This document shows, one piece after another, positions 30,828-39,184 of a stretch of DNA of 40,132 nucleotides. The position numbers were made by a program, and so were the translations under genes. Source of the DNA: Gammaproteobacteria bacterium (GTDB lineage: Bacteria > Pseudomonadota > Gammaproteobacteria > Pseudomonadales > Pseudohongiellaceae); NCBI GenBank assembly GCA_019654215.1, contig BPDI01000026.1, positions 1 through 40,132 of the forward strand, given 5' to 3'. Each line of letters begins with the position of its first letter. Positions within the stretch are counted from its first letter, which is position 1. The notes beneath the pieces are model-generated. The model was not told the origin of the DNA. It saw nothing but the letters and a program-made list of their open reading frames with translations, and ran no database searches.

Positions 30828-31936
30828 TTAGGGATCCGCATAAGTCAATGCCAGAACAGCAAATGCAGTGGCGGCGTCGGTCAACATGAATCCTCGTTCG
30901 GACGTTGGCTCATGCTCTTTGTTCAGTGACGAGGCAGGCCAGTAGCCTTTAGTTGGATTCTGGTTTTTCACCAACCAATCGAGAGCCTTACCGAGATTCT
31001 TTTGGCTGGGTGATACGCCGGATTTCTGGAGGGCGAACGTGATCAATCCGGTGGCATAGGCATCGCTTCCGGGAGCAGGGCGGTACCCGTCCTCTCGATC
31101 CCACGATCCCAATGAGGTGAGACTCCAGCCGCCATCGTTATTCTGCAGGTGCAGGATTCCATCGACGATGAGTCGGCTTTGTTCTTCCGTAAGCAGACCC
31201 GACAACTCGGAGGAGGCCCACAGCAACATGACCCGGTCGAAGGGCGAGCGGTCTGCGTAATTCTCAAGTAAATACTCCCTGAGCGATGCAAGCTGACCCT
31301 CGATCTCAGTGGAACTTGCGTACTGATCCGGAGCAATGCCGACGGCAATGGCGGCCAGCGCAGCGCCGAAGTAGGCCGCGCCCTCCGATTCCCAGGGGGC
31401 GAGGTCGAAGTACAACCAAGCCCAAGCACCAGTTCCGTCGCCCCGGGTAAACTGGAGCTTCCACAGGTTCTCGAACGCCTTTTTTGTTTCAGCGTTCAGA
31501 TGCCCTTCCTGTGCGTCACGATTGGAGAGGACCAGCGCGTTCAGGATCGACTCAGTGCCTCTCGACTCACTCGACTTGGGAAGACCGAATCTCTGATCGG
31601 GGTAGTAAGGATTGGTCTCATTCCACAAGGCCACGCGCGTGGAAACGTCATCTTGCAGCTCCGTTTCTGGAAAGGCAGGGCTAGGCTCCCCGAGAGCAGC
31701 GCGAGCGGGGCGAGCCAGTGCGTATGGCACCGTTGTGTGACAGGAAGCGCAGGAGGTATCGTGGTCGCGGTCTGAGACGGACCAGTTTTTCCACCAGATT
31801 GCTCGATCGTCGAGGTAGGTAGCTGCACCCTTCTGATCCCAGGCTGCCGACCGGGCAGTAGGTTCTGGGAATCGGCCCGCGAGAATCCGAGAGTGAGGCA
31901 CACCCCGAGTACGCATAATAAAGTGGTTCTGATCAT
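30828..31936 (-). CDS. Exported CXXCH protein with a prenyltransferase/squalene-cyclase-like toroid (one frameshift)
   Basis: From ATG 31936 (GGAGAG upstream) the protein starts MIRTTLLCVLGVCLTLGFSR, a signal peptide. After a missing C in a CCC run near 31860 it continues RSAAWDQKGAATYLDDRAIW and WKNW. SCASCH is a single c-type heme motif. The rest, about 280 residues, is alpha-helical with repeats ending in QNNDGGWSLTSLGSW and KNQNPTKGYWPASS, the QW-type pattern of prenyltransferase/squalene-oxidase-repeat barrels. No DxDD cyclase motif is present, so triterpene cyclisation is unlikely. I recall similar CXXCH-toroid proteins from Acidobacteriota, with no known function. Sampled lines give 52-68% G+C against about 42-45% around it, suggesting transfer. 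Confidence 0.7.
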
Positions 31937-31987
31937 GACTTCTCTCCGGCTGCTGGAATCAAGTGACAGCATGCACGCTACTGAGGG

Positions 31988-32013
31988 CATTTACAATGCG
32001 ATGTTAGTAAATG
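31988..32013. repeat. Inverted repeat upstream of the CXXCH gene
   Basis: CATTTAC (31988-31994) and GTAAATG (32007-32013) form a 7-bp inverted repeat with a 12-base spacer, 52 bases before the start of the minus-strand CXXCH gene. The shape suits an operator for a dimeric regulator; no regulator gene is nearby. Confidence 0.35.
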
Positions 32014-32015
32014 GG

Positions 32016-32050
32016 ATCAGAGCAAAAAAACAGTAGTTTTTTGCTCTGAT
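32016..32050. terminator. Long hairpin behind the RsuA-like gene
   Basis: ATCAGAGCAAAAAAAC (32016-32031) pairs with GTTTTTTGCTCTGAT (32036-32050) around the loop AGTA: 15 bp with one bulged A, T-runs inside the stem on either strand. It begins eight bases after the stop of the minus-strand RsuA-like gene and so probably ends its transcript. Confidence 0.65.
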
Positions 32051-32057
32051 GTTAGCC

Positions 32058-32741
32058 TTAAACCTTGATCTCATTCTCGGTGAGTTCCAGATAATCACCT
32101 TCTGTTAGATCGCCAAGACTCAATCTGCCAATTTGCTTTAGGTGCAGTGTTTCAATGGCCAGATCCACCGAAGAAAAATATCCATGATTTCGGAAATGTG
32201 GGTCTGATTCATGCTGAGTAATAATATCTTTTCATCCTGTTTTTGGATGTTAATTATCGGGCCAATCCGATTTTCTGAAAATACTAGGCACGCTTCCTTT
32301 ATTTGCCTAAGTTGATCATCGCTAATGATTTTTTTGATTTGGCTTGATAAACACACGGTTTTTTTGACAACTTCTTCTGCATTCTAGTTGTCCAGCGGGC
32401 GTCATCGCTTAGTAGCACTAAACCGGTTAGTTCAGCCCCCAGAACATTCGCGAAATAATAATAGCGATCTTCAGATCGATTTTTCACGAGCTCTAAAACG
32501 GAAACGTATTGTGTGTCTTTCGTTTTACATATGTAAGATGCAGGCTTATGTAGCAGAACATAATGGTGCGCCGCGATCGAGATTGGCTTGCCGTCGAAAA
32601 TCACGTGACTGGTGTCAGCGAGATCAAAATTGGGGTCAGTGGTCACGCGCCGTCAACAGAGACACGCCCTTTCCGAATAAAAAACTTGGCCTGGTTTCGG
32701 CTCATTGCAACAGAAAGTGATAAAAACTTACTTAGACGCAT
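32058..32741 (-). CDS. RsuA-like 16S rRNA pseudouridine synthase, catalytic Asp missing (frameshifted)
   Basis: Reading from ATG 32741: an S4 RNA-binding domain, MRLSKFLSLSVAMSRNQAKF and FIRKGRVSVDGA. After a break come DPNFDLADTSHVIFDGKPIS, then VLLHKPASYICKTKDTQYVS, the catalytic region FANVLGAELTGLVLLSDD, and after further breaks ENRIGPIINIQKQ and QIGRLSLGDLTEGDYLEL near the end. Size (about 228 codons) and domain order match RsuA. The motif GRLDxxTTGL, whose Asp is the universal pseudouridine-synthase nucleophile, reads NVLGAELTGL here, and the later YHQVKRM block reads THISEIM. These are substitutions, not frame errors. Probably inactive or decaying. Its S4 domain could still bind RNA. 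Confidence 0.75.
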
Positions 32742-32846
32742 GTCAATAGTGAAGAACGTTAAAACGCAAGCCAAAACTTATCTGGAAGGGTCTATTCTTA
32801 GATAGCGGGGGAGTTAAATTGGCTCAATAATCAAAGGTAATCGATT

Positions 32847-32879
32847 CCGAAGGCCATTCAAGCCTGGCCTTCGGCACCA
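32847..32879 (+). repeat. tRNA-Leu 3'-end copy / minihelix
   Basis: CCGAAGGCCA (32847-32856), loop TTCAAGCC and TGGCCTTCGG (32865-32874) form a perfect 10-bp hairpin ending in CACCA. The right arm copies the tRNA-Leu 3' end (21 of 23 positions identical to 30616-30638), and the left arm matches its 5' acceptor strand CCGAAG. It thus looks like a tRNA-Leu with D arm, anticodon and variable arm removed, or an attachment-site scar. Confidence 0.6.
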
Positions 32880-33011
32880 ATCTTATCCAGAAACATTATC
32901 CAAAGTGATACAACTTATCCATTCCATGGTAAAGGTGTCAAATAAGCCTTTCAGCTAACTGATATGAATACCTTAAGTTTGCTAAGAACACGCTAGTCCA
33001 TTAGCTTAAAG

Positions 33012-33347
33012 TCATGTAATTACACCTGCTGCTGGAAGATACCCGTGCGACAAGCCCTCGGGTAAAGCTAGATATCCACATTCCAGCAGCCCCGATCGCT
33101 ATACCATCTATGATTGCATTTAGGTACTACCAACTGCTGGGATTAAATCTAAATTATTTGCTGCGGCTGGAGCTAGGACAGCAGCTCCCAAAATATGCTG
33201 TGCGTTCCATAATTTCTTCTGCCGGATTCAAAAAGCCTGAAACTAGGCCCAAGACTAGAAGGGCTAGGCCGGTGTAAGGTATCTCTACAATCGCTGCATA
33301 ACAGCAACAACTAGTAAAAGCAACATTAGAATTCTATCGGAATCCAT
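33012..33347 (-). CDS. Small hydrophobic membrane protein (at least three frame breaks)
   Basis: ATG 33347 has an excellent ribosome site (AGGAG, 33354-33358 on the minus strand). The frame starts MDSDRILMLLLLVVAV, breaks, and continues AAIVEIPYTGLALLVLGLVS and GFLNPAEEIMERT. It then reads ILGAAVLAPAAANNLDLIPA, LNAIIDGIAIGAAG and MWISSFTRGLVARV. With three one-base corrections this is about 112 residues with three to four membrane helices. The pattern LGLxxGFLN, then a hydrophobic run, then IPxVGSYLxAI resembles small uncharacterised membrane proteins found in bacteria and archaea. Function unknown. Clean conservation between breaks suggests a live gene with sequence errors. Confidence 0.6.
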
Positions 33348-33844
33348 ATTTGTCTCCTCTTATTTATTATTATGTTGAGTGGGTAGAGCTCAATATTAAC
33401 CGCATACAAGACTATAGAAATTTCAAGAGATTTACATTAACAATTTGCCCAAAATTTTTCTTCTTGGGGAAGAATTTTTGGTGAAAAGTTCAAAATTATA
33501 TTGTGAATTTTTAAAAGAATTTGATGTCAAGCAAGAATGAATATGTGAGCGTATGCAGGTTTTTTTGATTCTCAAAAAGCGAATCTAGATTCGGTTTTTG
33601 CAGTTGGACTGGTAGAAAGATTTGCTAGAATTCTGGGGTTTGTCGGCCAGATGGTAAATTTAGTCCCAACATGTCGATAATTTCTCTCGTTAAGAGACAT
33701 CCCTCAAATCGCCGCAAAGCCGCGTAAACTCTTGACCCTGGGGCCCCTGTCCTCCTTATAATGCGCAGCCCTTGTGAAATTGTGGCTGCGGGAAATTGGC
33801 GCACATTTTTTTCTTTTAAAAACAAGGGATTAGGGTGGTTCTGG
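33348..33844. other. Non-coding region before initiator tRNA
   Basis: No gene is recognised. Contents: an imperfect hairpin around 33450-33483 (CCAAAA/TTTTGG outer, TTCTTC/GAAGAA inner); a 28-base palindrome at 33573-33600 (CAAAAA g CGAATCTAGATTCG g TTTTTG), possibly a two-way terminator; and the tRNA promoter at 33732-33762. A stem CGCAGCC/GGCTGCG lies at 33764-33790, just after the -10 element. Confidence 0.45.
33732..33762 (+). promoter_or_regulatory. Promoter of initiator tRNA (stringent type)
   Basis: TTGACC (33732-33737) and a perfect TATAAT (33757-33762) stand 19 bases apart, slightly wide. The bases after the -10 are GCGC, the GC-rich discriminator typical of ppGpp-inhibited stable-RNA promoters. 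Transcription would start near 33769 and reach the tRNA after about 75 bases. Confidence 0.7.
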
Positions 33845-33921
<77 letters not shown>

Positions 33922-33990
33922 ATATTTTATGACCGATTTCCAAGGTGAAATTAGTCGGAAAAATAGCTTCGCACTGGGCCCTGAAAGGCC

Positions 33991-34015
33991 TCGAGAGTGG
34001 AGAATTCGAGAGTGG
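33991..34015 (+). repeat. Tandem-like direct repeat TCGAGAGTGG
   Basis: TCGAGAGTGG occurs at 33991-34000 and again at 34006-34015, period 15. The second copy runs into the terminator stem after tRNA-fMet. Possibly a small duplication in the tRNA trailer. Confidence 0.5.
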
Positions 34016-34033
34016 GCCTATGGCCCATTTTTT
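34013..34033 (+). terminator. Intrinsic terminator after tRNA-fMet
   Basis: TGGGCC (34013-34018), loop TAT, GGCCCA (34022-34027) and six T (34028-34033). It separates the tRNA from rimP by termination or partial read-through; E. coli also has terminators between metY and rimP. Confidence 0.85.
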
Positions 34034-34099
34034 GTATCCGCAGTTTGTAGCGGAAAGTTTTCGAAAAAGAAAACTGAATACGAACAATATTGGAGTGCT

Positions 34100-34550
34100 G
34101 TGAAGAGTAGTGTTGCGCTGGTAATAGAATTGATTGAACCAACAGTTTTAGCTTTTGGCTTGGAGTTATGGGGAATCGAACATATTCACAGGGAAAGTAC
34201 TCATTACTAAGAATTTATATCGAGAGTGAAGCCGGAATCACGATCGAGGACTGCGAAAAAGTCAGTCAGCAAGTAAGTGCGATATTGGATGTAGAAGATC
34301 CTATATCAGGTGAATACACCTTAGAGGTTTCTTCACCAGGATTAGACAGGCCATTGTTACTGCGAAGCAGTTTGAACAATTTACAGGGAGAGAAGTGAAT
34401 ATGCGTATGCGCAACCCTGTTCAAGGAAGACGCAAGTTTAAAGGATTAATAACAGGCGTTAATGAAAACTTTGTTGCACTAAATGTCGATGGATTAAATT
34501 TTGATCTTGAAGTTGGAAATGTAGAAAAAGCGAATATCGTTTTCGAATAG
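34100..34550 (+). CDS. rimP: Ribosome maturation factor RimP (frameshifted)
   Basis: Needed for 30S maturation. From GTG 34100 (GGAG just upstream) the frame reads [29 protein letters not shown], then after a break near 34190 [20 protein letters not shown] and [20 protein letters not shown], followed by [14 protein letters not shown]. After another break near 34370 it continues [44 protein letters not shown] and KANIVFE, stopping at TAG 34548-34550. About 150 residues, the family length. The start is a choice by context; no better ATG exists. First gene of the nusA-infB operon. Confidence 0.9.
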
Positions 34551-34609
34551 AACAATCCATGCTCTGGAAGTTGAACCCACAGATGGGTTTTGAGTAAGGT
34601 GAAATGATT

Positions 34610-36103
34610 ATGATGAGTAAAGAAATATTGATGGTTGCAGACGCTGTCTCGAATGAGAAGGGTGTTTCTCGTGCCGTGATTTTCGAAGCAATCGAATCAG
34701 CTCTGGCTACTGCTACTAAGAAACTCTATCACCAAGAAGAAATCGATTGTCGAGTTTCCGTAGATCAAGATTCTGGCGACTACGAAACTTTTCGTGTTTG
34801 GACAGTGGTCGATGAAGAAGAATATTTGGAGGAAGGTTCTCAGTTTACCCTCGAACAGGCTACGGAAAGAGATAAAGCCCTAGCTATCGGGGATACCTGG
34901 GAAGAAAAAATAGACAATCTTGAATTTGGTCGAATTGCCGCCCAAACTGCGAAACAAGTTATCGTTCAAAAGGTAAGAGAAGCAGAACGTGAAATAGTCA
35001 TTTCTAAATATGCTGATCAAGTTGGCGAACTTGTCGCGGGGACTGTTAAGAAAGTAACCCGTGACAATATCATCGTTGATCTTGGCAACAATGCCGAAGC
35101 ATTGCTGCCCCGAGATCAGATGATCCCAAGAGAGACTTTTCGAATTGGAGACCGACTAAGAGCGCTTTTAACAGACGTTCGTTCTGAGCAACGCGGACCT
35201 CAGTTGTTCCTGAGCCGCACGTCTCCAGAAATGTTGATTGAACTTTTTAAGATTGAAGTCCCAGAAATTTCCGAAGAAGTAATTGAGATTAAAGCGGCTG
35301 CCCGCGATCCAGGGTCGCGGGCAAAGATTGTAGTAAGCACAAATGATGGCCGCATTGATCCAGTTGGAGCATGCGTTGGAATGCGAGGCTCTCGCGTGCA
35401 AGTAGTTTCAAATGAATTGGCCAACGAACGCATCGATATCATTCTTTGGGATGACAATCCCCCACAGCTAGTAATCAACTCCATGGCGCCAGCTGAAGTC
35501 GCTTCAATCATAGTTGATGAAGACAGCCACACGATGGATATAGCGGTTGAAGAAGAAAACCTTGCTCAGGCAATTGGGCGTAACGGTCAGAATGTTCGAC
35601 TTTCAAGTCAATTGACTGGCTGGACCATTAATGTGATGAGCGAGGAAGAAGCCGCAGCTAAACAGCAACAAGAGTCTAGTAATTTTATTGAGCTGTTTAT
35701 GGAAAAGCTCGACGTTGATGAGGAAGTATCTGAAGTACTCGTACAGGAAGGATTCACATCACTCGAAGAAATCGCCTACGTACCTCTTGATGAAATTCTC
35801 GCTATTGAAGGATTCGACGAGGAGATTGCAAACGAATTACGTAATCGTGCGAAGGACGCACTATTGACTCAGGCAATCGCTTCGGAGGAAAACCTGTCTT
35901 CCGCGAATATTGCCGATGATCTATTGAACTTGGAAGGCATGGACGATGCGCTGGCCTTGGCTCTAGCGAAGATAGGAATTCTTAGCATGGAGGATCTAGC
36001 AGAACAGTCGATTGATGAGTTAATGGAAATCGACGACATGGATGAAGAAAGGGCCGGCAAGCTAATTATGACCGCTCGTGCACCCTGGTTTGAGGAAGAG
36101 TAG
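34610..36103 (+). CDS. nusA: Transcription termination/antitermination factor NusA
   Basis: Binds RNA polymerase at pauses, rho-independent terminators and antitermination complexes. The N-terminal domain starts [20 protein letters not shown] and contains [15 protein letters not shown]. The S1 domain (about 135-200) has [22 protein letters not shown]1/KH2 follow with [15 protein letters not shown] and [14 protein letters not shown]. Two acidic helix-hairpin repeats close the protein (about 365-420 and 430-495), the gammaproteobacterial form with AR1 and AR2. ATG codons at 34604, 34610 and 34613 compete; AAGGTG at 34596-34601 suits 34610 best. Frame intact. Confidence 0.96.
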   Translation: MMSKEILMVADAVSNEKGVSRAVIFEAIESALATATKKLYHQEEIDCRVSVDQDSGDYETFRVWTVVDEEEYLEEGSQFTLEQATERDKALAIGDTWEEKIDNLEFGRIAAQTAKQVIVQKVREAEREIVISKYADQVGELVAGTVKKVTRDNIIVDLGNNAEALLPRDQMIPRETFRIGDRLRALLTDVRSEQRGPQLFLSRTSPEMLIELFKIEVPEISEEVIEIKAAARDPGSRAKIVVSTNDGRIDPVGACVGMRGSRVQVVSNELANERIDIILWDDNPPQLVINSMAPAEVASIIVDEDSHTMDIAVEEENLAQAIGRNGQNVRLSSQLTGWTINVMSEEEAAAKQQQESSNFIELFMEKLDVDEEVSEVLVQEGFTSLEEIAYVPLDEILAIEGFDEEIANELRNRAKDALLTQAIASEENLSSANIADDLLNLEGMDDALALALAKIGILSMEDLAEQSIDELMEIDDMDEERAGKLIMTARAPWFEEE

Positions 36104-36137
36104 TCATTGCATTATTGGATTGGCCAGGAGTAATTGA

Positions 36138-38702
36138 ATGGCAGATGTAACTATCAGTGAATTAGCCAGTACCGTTGGCGTATCGGTAGACAAACTCTTG
36201 TCTCAAGTTAAAGAGGCAGGTTTGTCGCATACGAAGCCAGATGAGCTAATTTCCAATGATGACAAAAATACGCTGCTAGTCTTTTTGCGTCGCAGTCACG
36301 GTGATCGCGAAGCAACTGTTGCTGCGCCGAAGAAAATTACTCTAAAGCGAAAAACCATCGGAACACTGAAGGCTGCTTCAACCCATGGACGCGGTAAAAC
36401 TGTAAATGTTGAAGTGCGAAAGAAGCGTACTTATGTTAAACGCACCGTGGCAGAAACTTCCCCGCCGGAAGAATTGGCAGAACAGGAAGAAGTTGTAACA
36501 GCTACTCCAGAAGTTGCCGAAGCACCTGTAACCGAAGTGCCTTTGGATGAGCAGGAGGCACTGGAGAAAGCAGAGGAAGAAACCAAAGCTGCAGAGGCTG
36601 GTATTGAAGAAGAGGAAGTTGTAGCTGATAAAGCTGCACCAGCCCAAGACATACCTCCGCCAGAAACAGATGATGGACGACCTTCAAAAGCTGCAATGAA
36701 ACGGAAATCAGCTGGGCGGGATGATGCCGATGATCTAGTAGAGAAGAAAAAGACTCATCTCCGTAACAAGGCAAAAGCGCAGGCTCCAAAACGTCAGTCG
36801 AAAACTATTCATGTAAATGACGACTTTGTTCTTGAAGGCGATGATTTTGATGAAATGGCAGGACGTGGTCGCCGTAGCGGTCGCAAGACGAAAGCAAAAC
36901 TGAGCGCCCAGCAGCACGCTTTTGAAAAGCCCACTGAGTTTATTTCTCGAGAAGTTACTATAGGTGAAGCGAATTTAGTTTCTGACTTATCGAATAAGAT
37001 GTCTGTTAAGTCTGCTGAAATCATCAAGATTCTCTTAAATATGGGTGTGATGGCGACCATCAATCAAGTCTTAGATCAAGATACTTCAACTCTCCTTATT
37101 GAAGAGTTGGGCCATACCCCCGTATTTGTTTCTGAAGATGCTATCGAAGAAGAACTAGCGGAATCAGTTGCAATCAATGAAGGCAAGAAGGAAGTTAGCC
37201 GTGCGCCGGTTGTTACTGTAATGGGTCATGTAGATCACGGTAAAACTTCCTTACTCGATTATATTAGAAAAGCATCGGTTGCTTCTCATGAAGCCGGCGG
37301 GATTACACAGCACATCGGTGCTTATCATGTCGAAACCGAGCATGGCATGATCAGCTTTCTCGACACACCGGGCCACGCGGCTTTCACAGCTATGCGCTCC
37401 CGCGGTGCTCAGGCAACGGACGTTATTATATTAGTAGTTGCAGCGGATGACGGAGTTAAGCCGCAGACTGAAGAAGCCGTTCAACATGCCAAAGCAGCTG
37501 AAGTACCCCTCGTAGTTGCTATCAATAAGATGGACAAGGAAGGGGTAGATCCAGATCGAGTTAAGAATGAACTTTCGGCACTTGAAGTGATTCCAGAAGA
37601 TTGGGGTGGCGATGTCCAATTTGTCGAAGTTTCTGCAATAACAGGTCAAGGGCTAGAAAATCTTCTTGAGGCCATCCTCTTACAGGCAGAACTACTAGAG
37701 CTTAAAGCTTATATCGATGTTCCTGGCCAAGGCATGGTTATTGAATCTCGACTTGATAAAGGCCGCGGTCCTGTTGCTTCGGTGCTAGTGCAAAATGGGA
37801 CACTCAACTCAGGTGATATCGTATTGGCTGGCCACGAGTACGGTCGGGTGCGTGCCTTGGTGGATGAAAATGCCAAGAACGTGCAATCGGCGGGTCCGGC
37901 CATTCCAGTTGAAATTCTCGGACTCAATGGAGTGCCTGATGCAGGCGATGAATTTGTTGTTGTGTCAGATGAAAAACGTGCGAGAGAAGTAGCTGAGTTT
38001 AGACGCGCGCGTCATAAAGATTCACTGCAGGCTAAACAGCAAACATCAATGATAGAAAATATGTTTGATGGTATAGGTAGTGATCAGAAGAAAATATTTA
38101 ATGTCATTCTTAAGGCCGATGTGCGCGGCTCCCTTGAAGCGATTAGCGGGTCATTGCTGAAACTTGGAACTGAAGAAGTCGATGTAAATATTGTCGGCGC
38201 TGGTGTGGGTGGAATATCAGAGAACGATGCTCATTTGGCGGCAACATCTAATGCCATGATTGCTGGCTTTAACGTTCGAGCTGATAAGACAGCGCGAGAG
38301 ATCATCGAAAACGAAGGATTACAGATGCGGTATTACAACGTAATCTACGATGTAATTGATGATGCGAAACAAATCATGGGTGGATTGCTAGCCCCAGAAA
38401 TTCGCGAGGAAATTGTTGGCATCGCTGAAGTACGAGATGTGTTTAATTCGCCCAAGTTCGGACAGATCGCAGGAAGCATGGTAATCGAAGGCACTGTTTA
38501 TCGCAGTAAGCCAATACGTGTTCTAAGGGACAATGTGGTTATTTATGAAGGTGAACTAGAATCACTGCGTCGATTTAAAGACGATGCAGCGGAAGTCAGA
38601 AACGGCACTGAATGCGGTATTGGCGTACGCAACTACAATGATGTAAAAGTCGGCGATAAGATCGAGGTGTATGAGACTACTGAAGTCGCTAGAAGTCTGT
38701 GA
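36138..38702 (+). CDS. infB: Translation initiation factor IF-2
   Basis: GTPase that brings fMet-tRNA to the 30S subunit and promotes subunit joining. The 854-residue protein has an N-terminal IF2_N domain (1-53, [20 protein letters not shown]), a long Glu/Lys/Ala-rich linker (about 60-260), and a second IF2_N-like segment (about 280-340). The G domain has G1 GHVDHGKTS (about 362), G3 DTPGHAAF (about 407) and G4 NKMD (about 462), followed by domains II, III and the fMet-binding IV. Slightly shorter than E. coli (890), mainly in the linker. It follows nusA by 34 bases. Frame intact. Confidence 0.97.
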   Translation: MADVTISELASTVGVSVDKLLSQVKEAGLSHTKPDELISNDDKNTLLVFLRRSHGDREATVAAPKKITLKRKTIGTLKAASTHGRGKTVNVEVRKKRTYVKRTVAETSPPEELAEQEEVVTATPEVAEAPVTEVPLDEQEALEKAEEETKAAEAGIEEEEVVADKAAPAQDIPPPETDDGRPSKAAMKRKSAGRDDADDLVEKKKTHLRNKAKAQAPKRQSKTIHVNDDFVLEGDDFDEMAGRGRRSGRKTKAKLSAQQHAFEKPTEFISREVTIGEANLVSDLSNKMSVKSAEIIKILLNMGVMATINQVLDQDTSTLLIEELGHTPVFVSEDAIEEELAESVAINEGKKEVSRAPVVTVMGHVDHGKTSLLDYIRKASVASHEAGGITQHIGAYHVETEHGMISFLDTPGHAAFTAMRSRGAQATDVIILVVAADDGVKPQTEEAVQHAKAAEVPLVVAINKMDKEGVDPDRVKNELSALEVIPEDWGGDVQFVEVSAITGQGLENLLEAILLQAELLELKAYIDVPGQGMVIESRLDKGRGPVASVLVQNGTLNSGDIVLAGHEYGRVRALVDENAKNVQSAGPAIPVEILGLNGVPDAGDEFVVVSDEKRAREVAEFRRARHKDSLQAKQQTSMIENMFDGIGSDQKKIFNVILKADVRGSLEAISGSLLKLGTEEVDVNIVGAGVGGISENDAHLAATSNAMIAGFNVRADKTAREIIENEGLQMRYYNVIYDVIDDAKQIMGGLLAPEIREEIVGIAEVRDVFNSPKFGQIAGSMVIEGTVYRSKPIRVLRDNVVIYEGELESLRRFKDDAAEVRNGTECGIGVRNYNDVKVGDKIEVYETTEVARSL

Positions 38703-38713
38703 GAAATATCTGA

Positions 38714-39145
38714 ATGACGGATATATCTCCAAGGGTTCAGCGAGTCGCAGATCAGATTCAACGAGAATTAGCCACACTTGTTCAATTGGAAGTGAAAGAC
38801 CCACGGGTTGGAATGGTTTCCATTACCGGGGTTGATGTAAGCAAGGATCTTGCTTATGCAAAAATCTTCATCACTGTATTGAATACATTAAGTGATGACG
38901 GAGAAGTAAATGACTCCACTTTGTCTGCGCCAGGAGAGCTGGATAAGCTCGAAATAGAAGAAAATTTGAAAGCACTAAAAAAAGCTTCTGGATTTCTTCG
39001 AACGATGTTGGCTAAGCGACTAAGAATTCGTTCGGTGCCGAAGTTGGAGTTTCACTACGACGGCAGCATAGAAAGAGGTCAACAATTGTCTTCGCTCATA
39101 GATGATGCATTGGCAGCGGATCGGAAACTGCACTCTGAGGATTAA
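38714..39145 (+). CDS. rbfA: Ribosome-binding factor A
   Basis: KH-like 30S assembly factor acting on 16S rRNA helix 1. The 143-residue product has SPRVQRVADQIQRELATLVQ, EVKDPRVGMVSITGVDVSKD, LAYAKIFITVL and KKASGFLRTMLAKRLRIRSV, with PKLEFHYDGSIERG. Between the IFITVL strand and the ALKKASGF helix it carries an acidic insert of about 18-20 residues (SDDGEVNDSTLSAPGELDK) that most RbfA lack. It starts 11 bases after infB. Frame intact. Confidence 0.95.
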   Translation: MTDISPRVQRVADQIQRELATLVQLEVKDPRVGMVSITGVDVSKDLAYAKIFITVLNTLSDDGEVNDSTLSAPGELDKLEIEENLKALKKASGFLRTMLAKRLRIRSVPKLEFHYDGSIERGQQLSSLIDDALAADRKLHSED

Positions 39146-39184
39146 GATAGCTTATGCTGAGGCAAGCGCAGGAAAGAGTAAGAA

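Larger units (their letters stand above)
30639..32879. mobile_element. Possible island inserted at the 3' end of tRNA-Leu
   Basis: In related genomes tRNA-Leu and tRNA-fMet lie close together; here about 3.2 kb separates them. The last 23 bases of the tRNA-Leu gene (30616-30638) recur at 32857-32879 with two mismatches, including a 14-base identical GGCCTTCGGCACCA, as in an integrase attL/attR pair. The enclosed DNA carries a GC-rich gene unlike its surroundings and an RsuA-like gene. No integrase is visible, so the element would be a remnant. The alternative is a partial second tRNA-Leu. Confidence 0.45.

Noticed and set aside
30828..31936. Squalene-hopene cyclase
   Set aside because: The toroid repeats are there, but the acid catalytic DxDD motif is absent, the protein is too short (about 370 residues) and it carries a heme motif and signal peptide.
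34574..34589. Hairpin AACCCA/TGGGTT between rimP and nusA as a terminator
   Set aside because: Only six base pairs and a four-T tail; it would interrupt a conserved operon.
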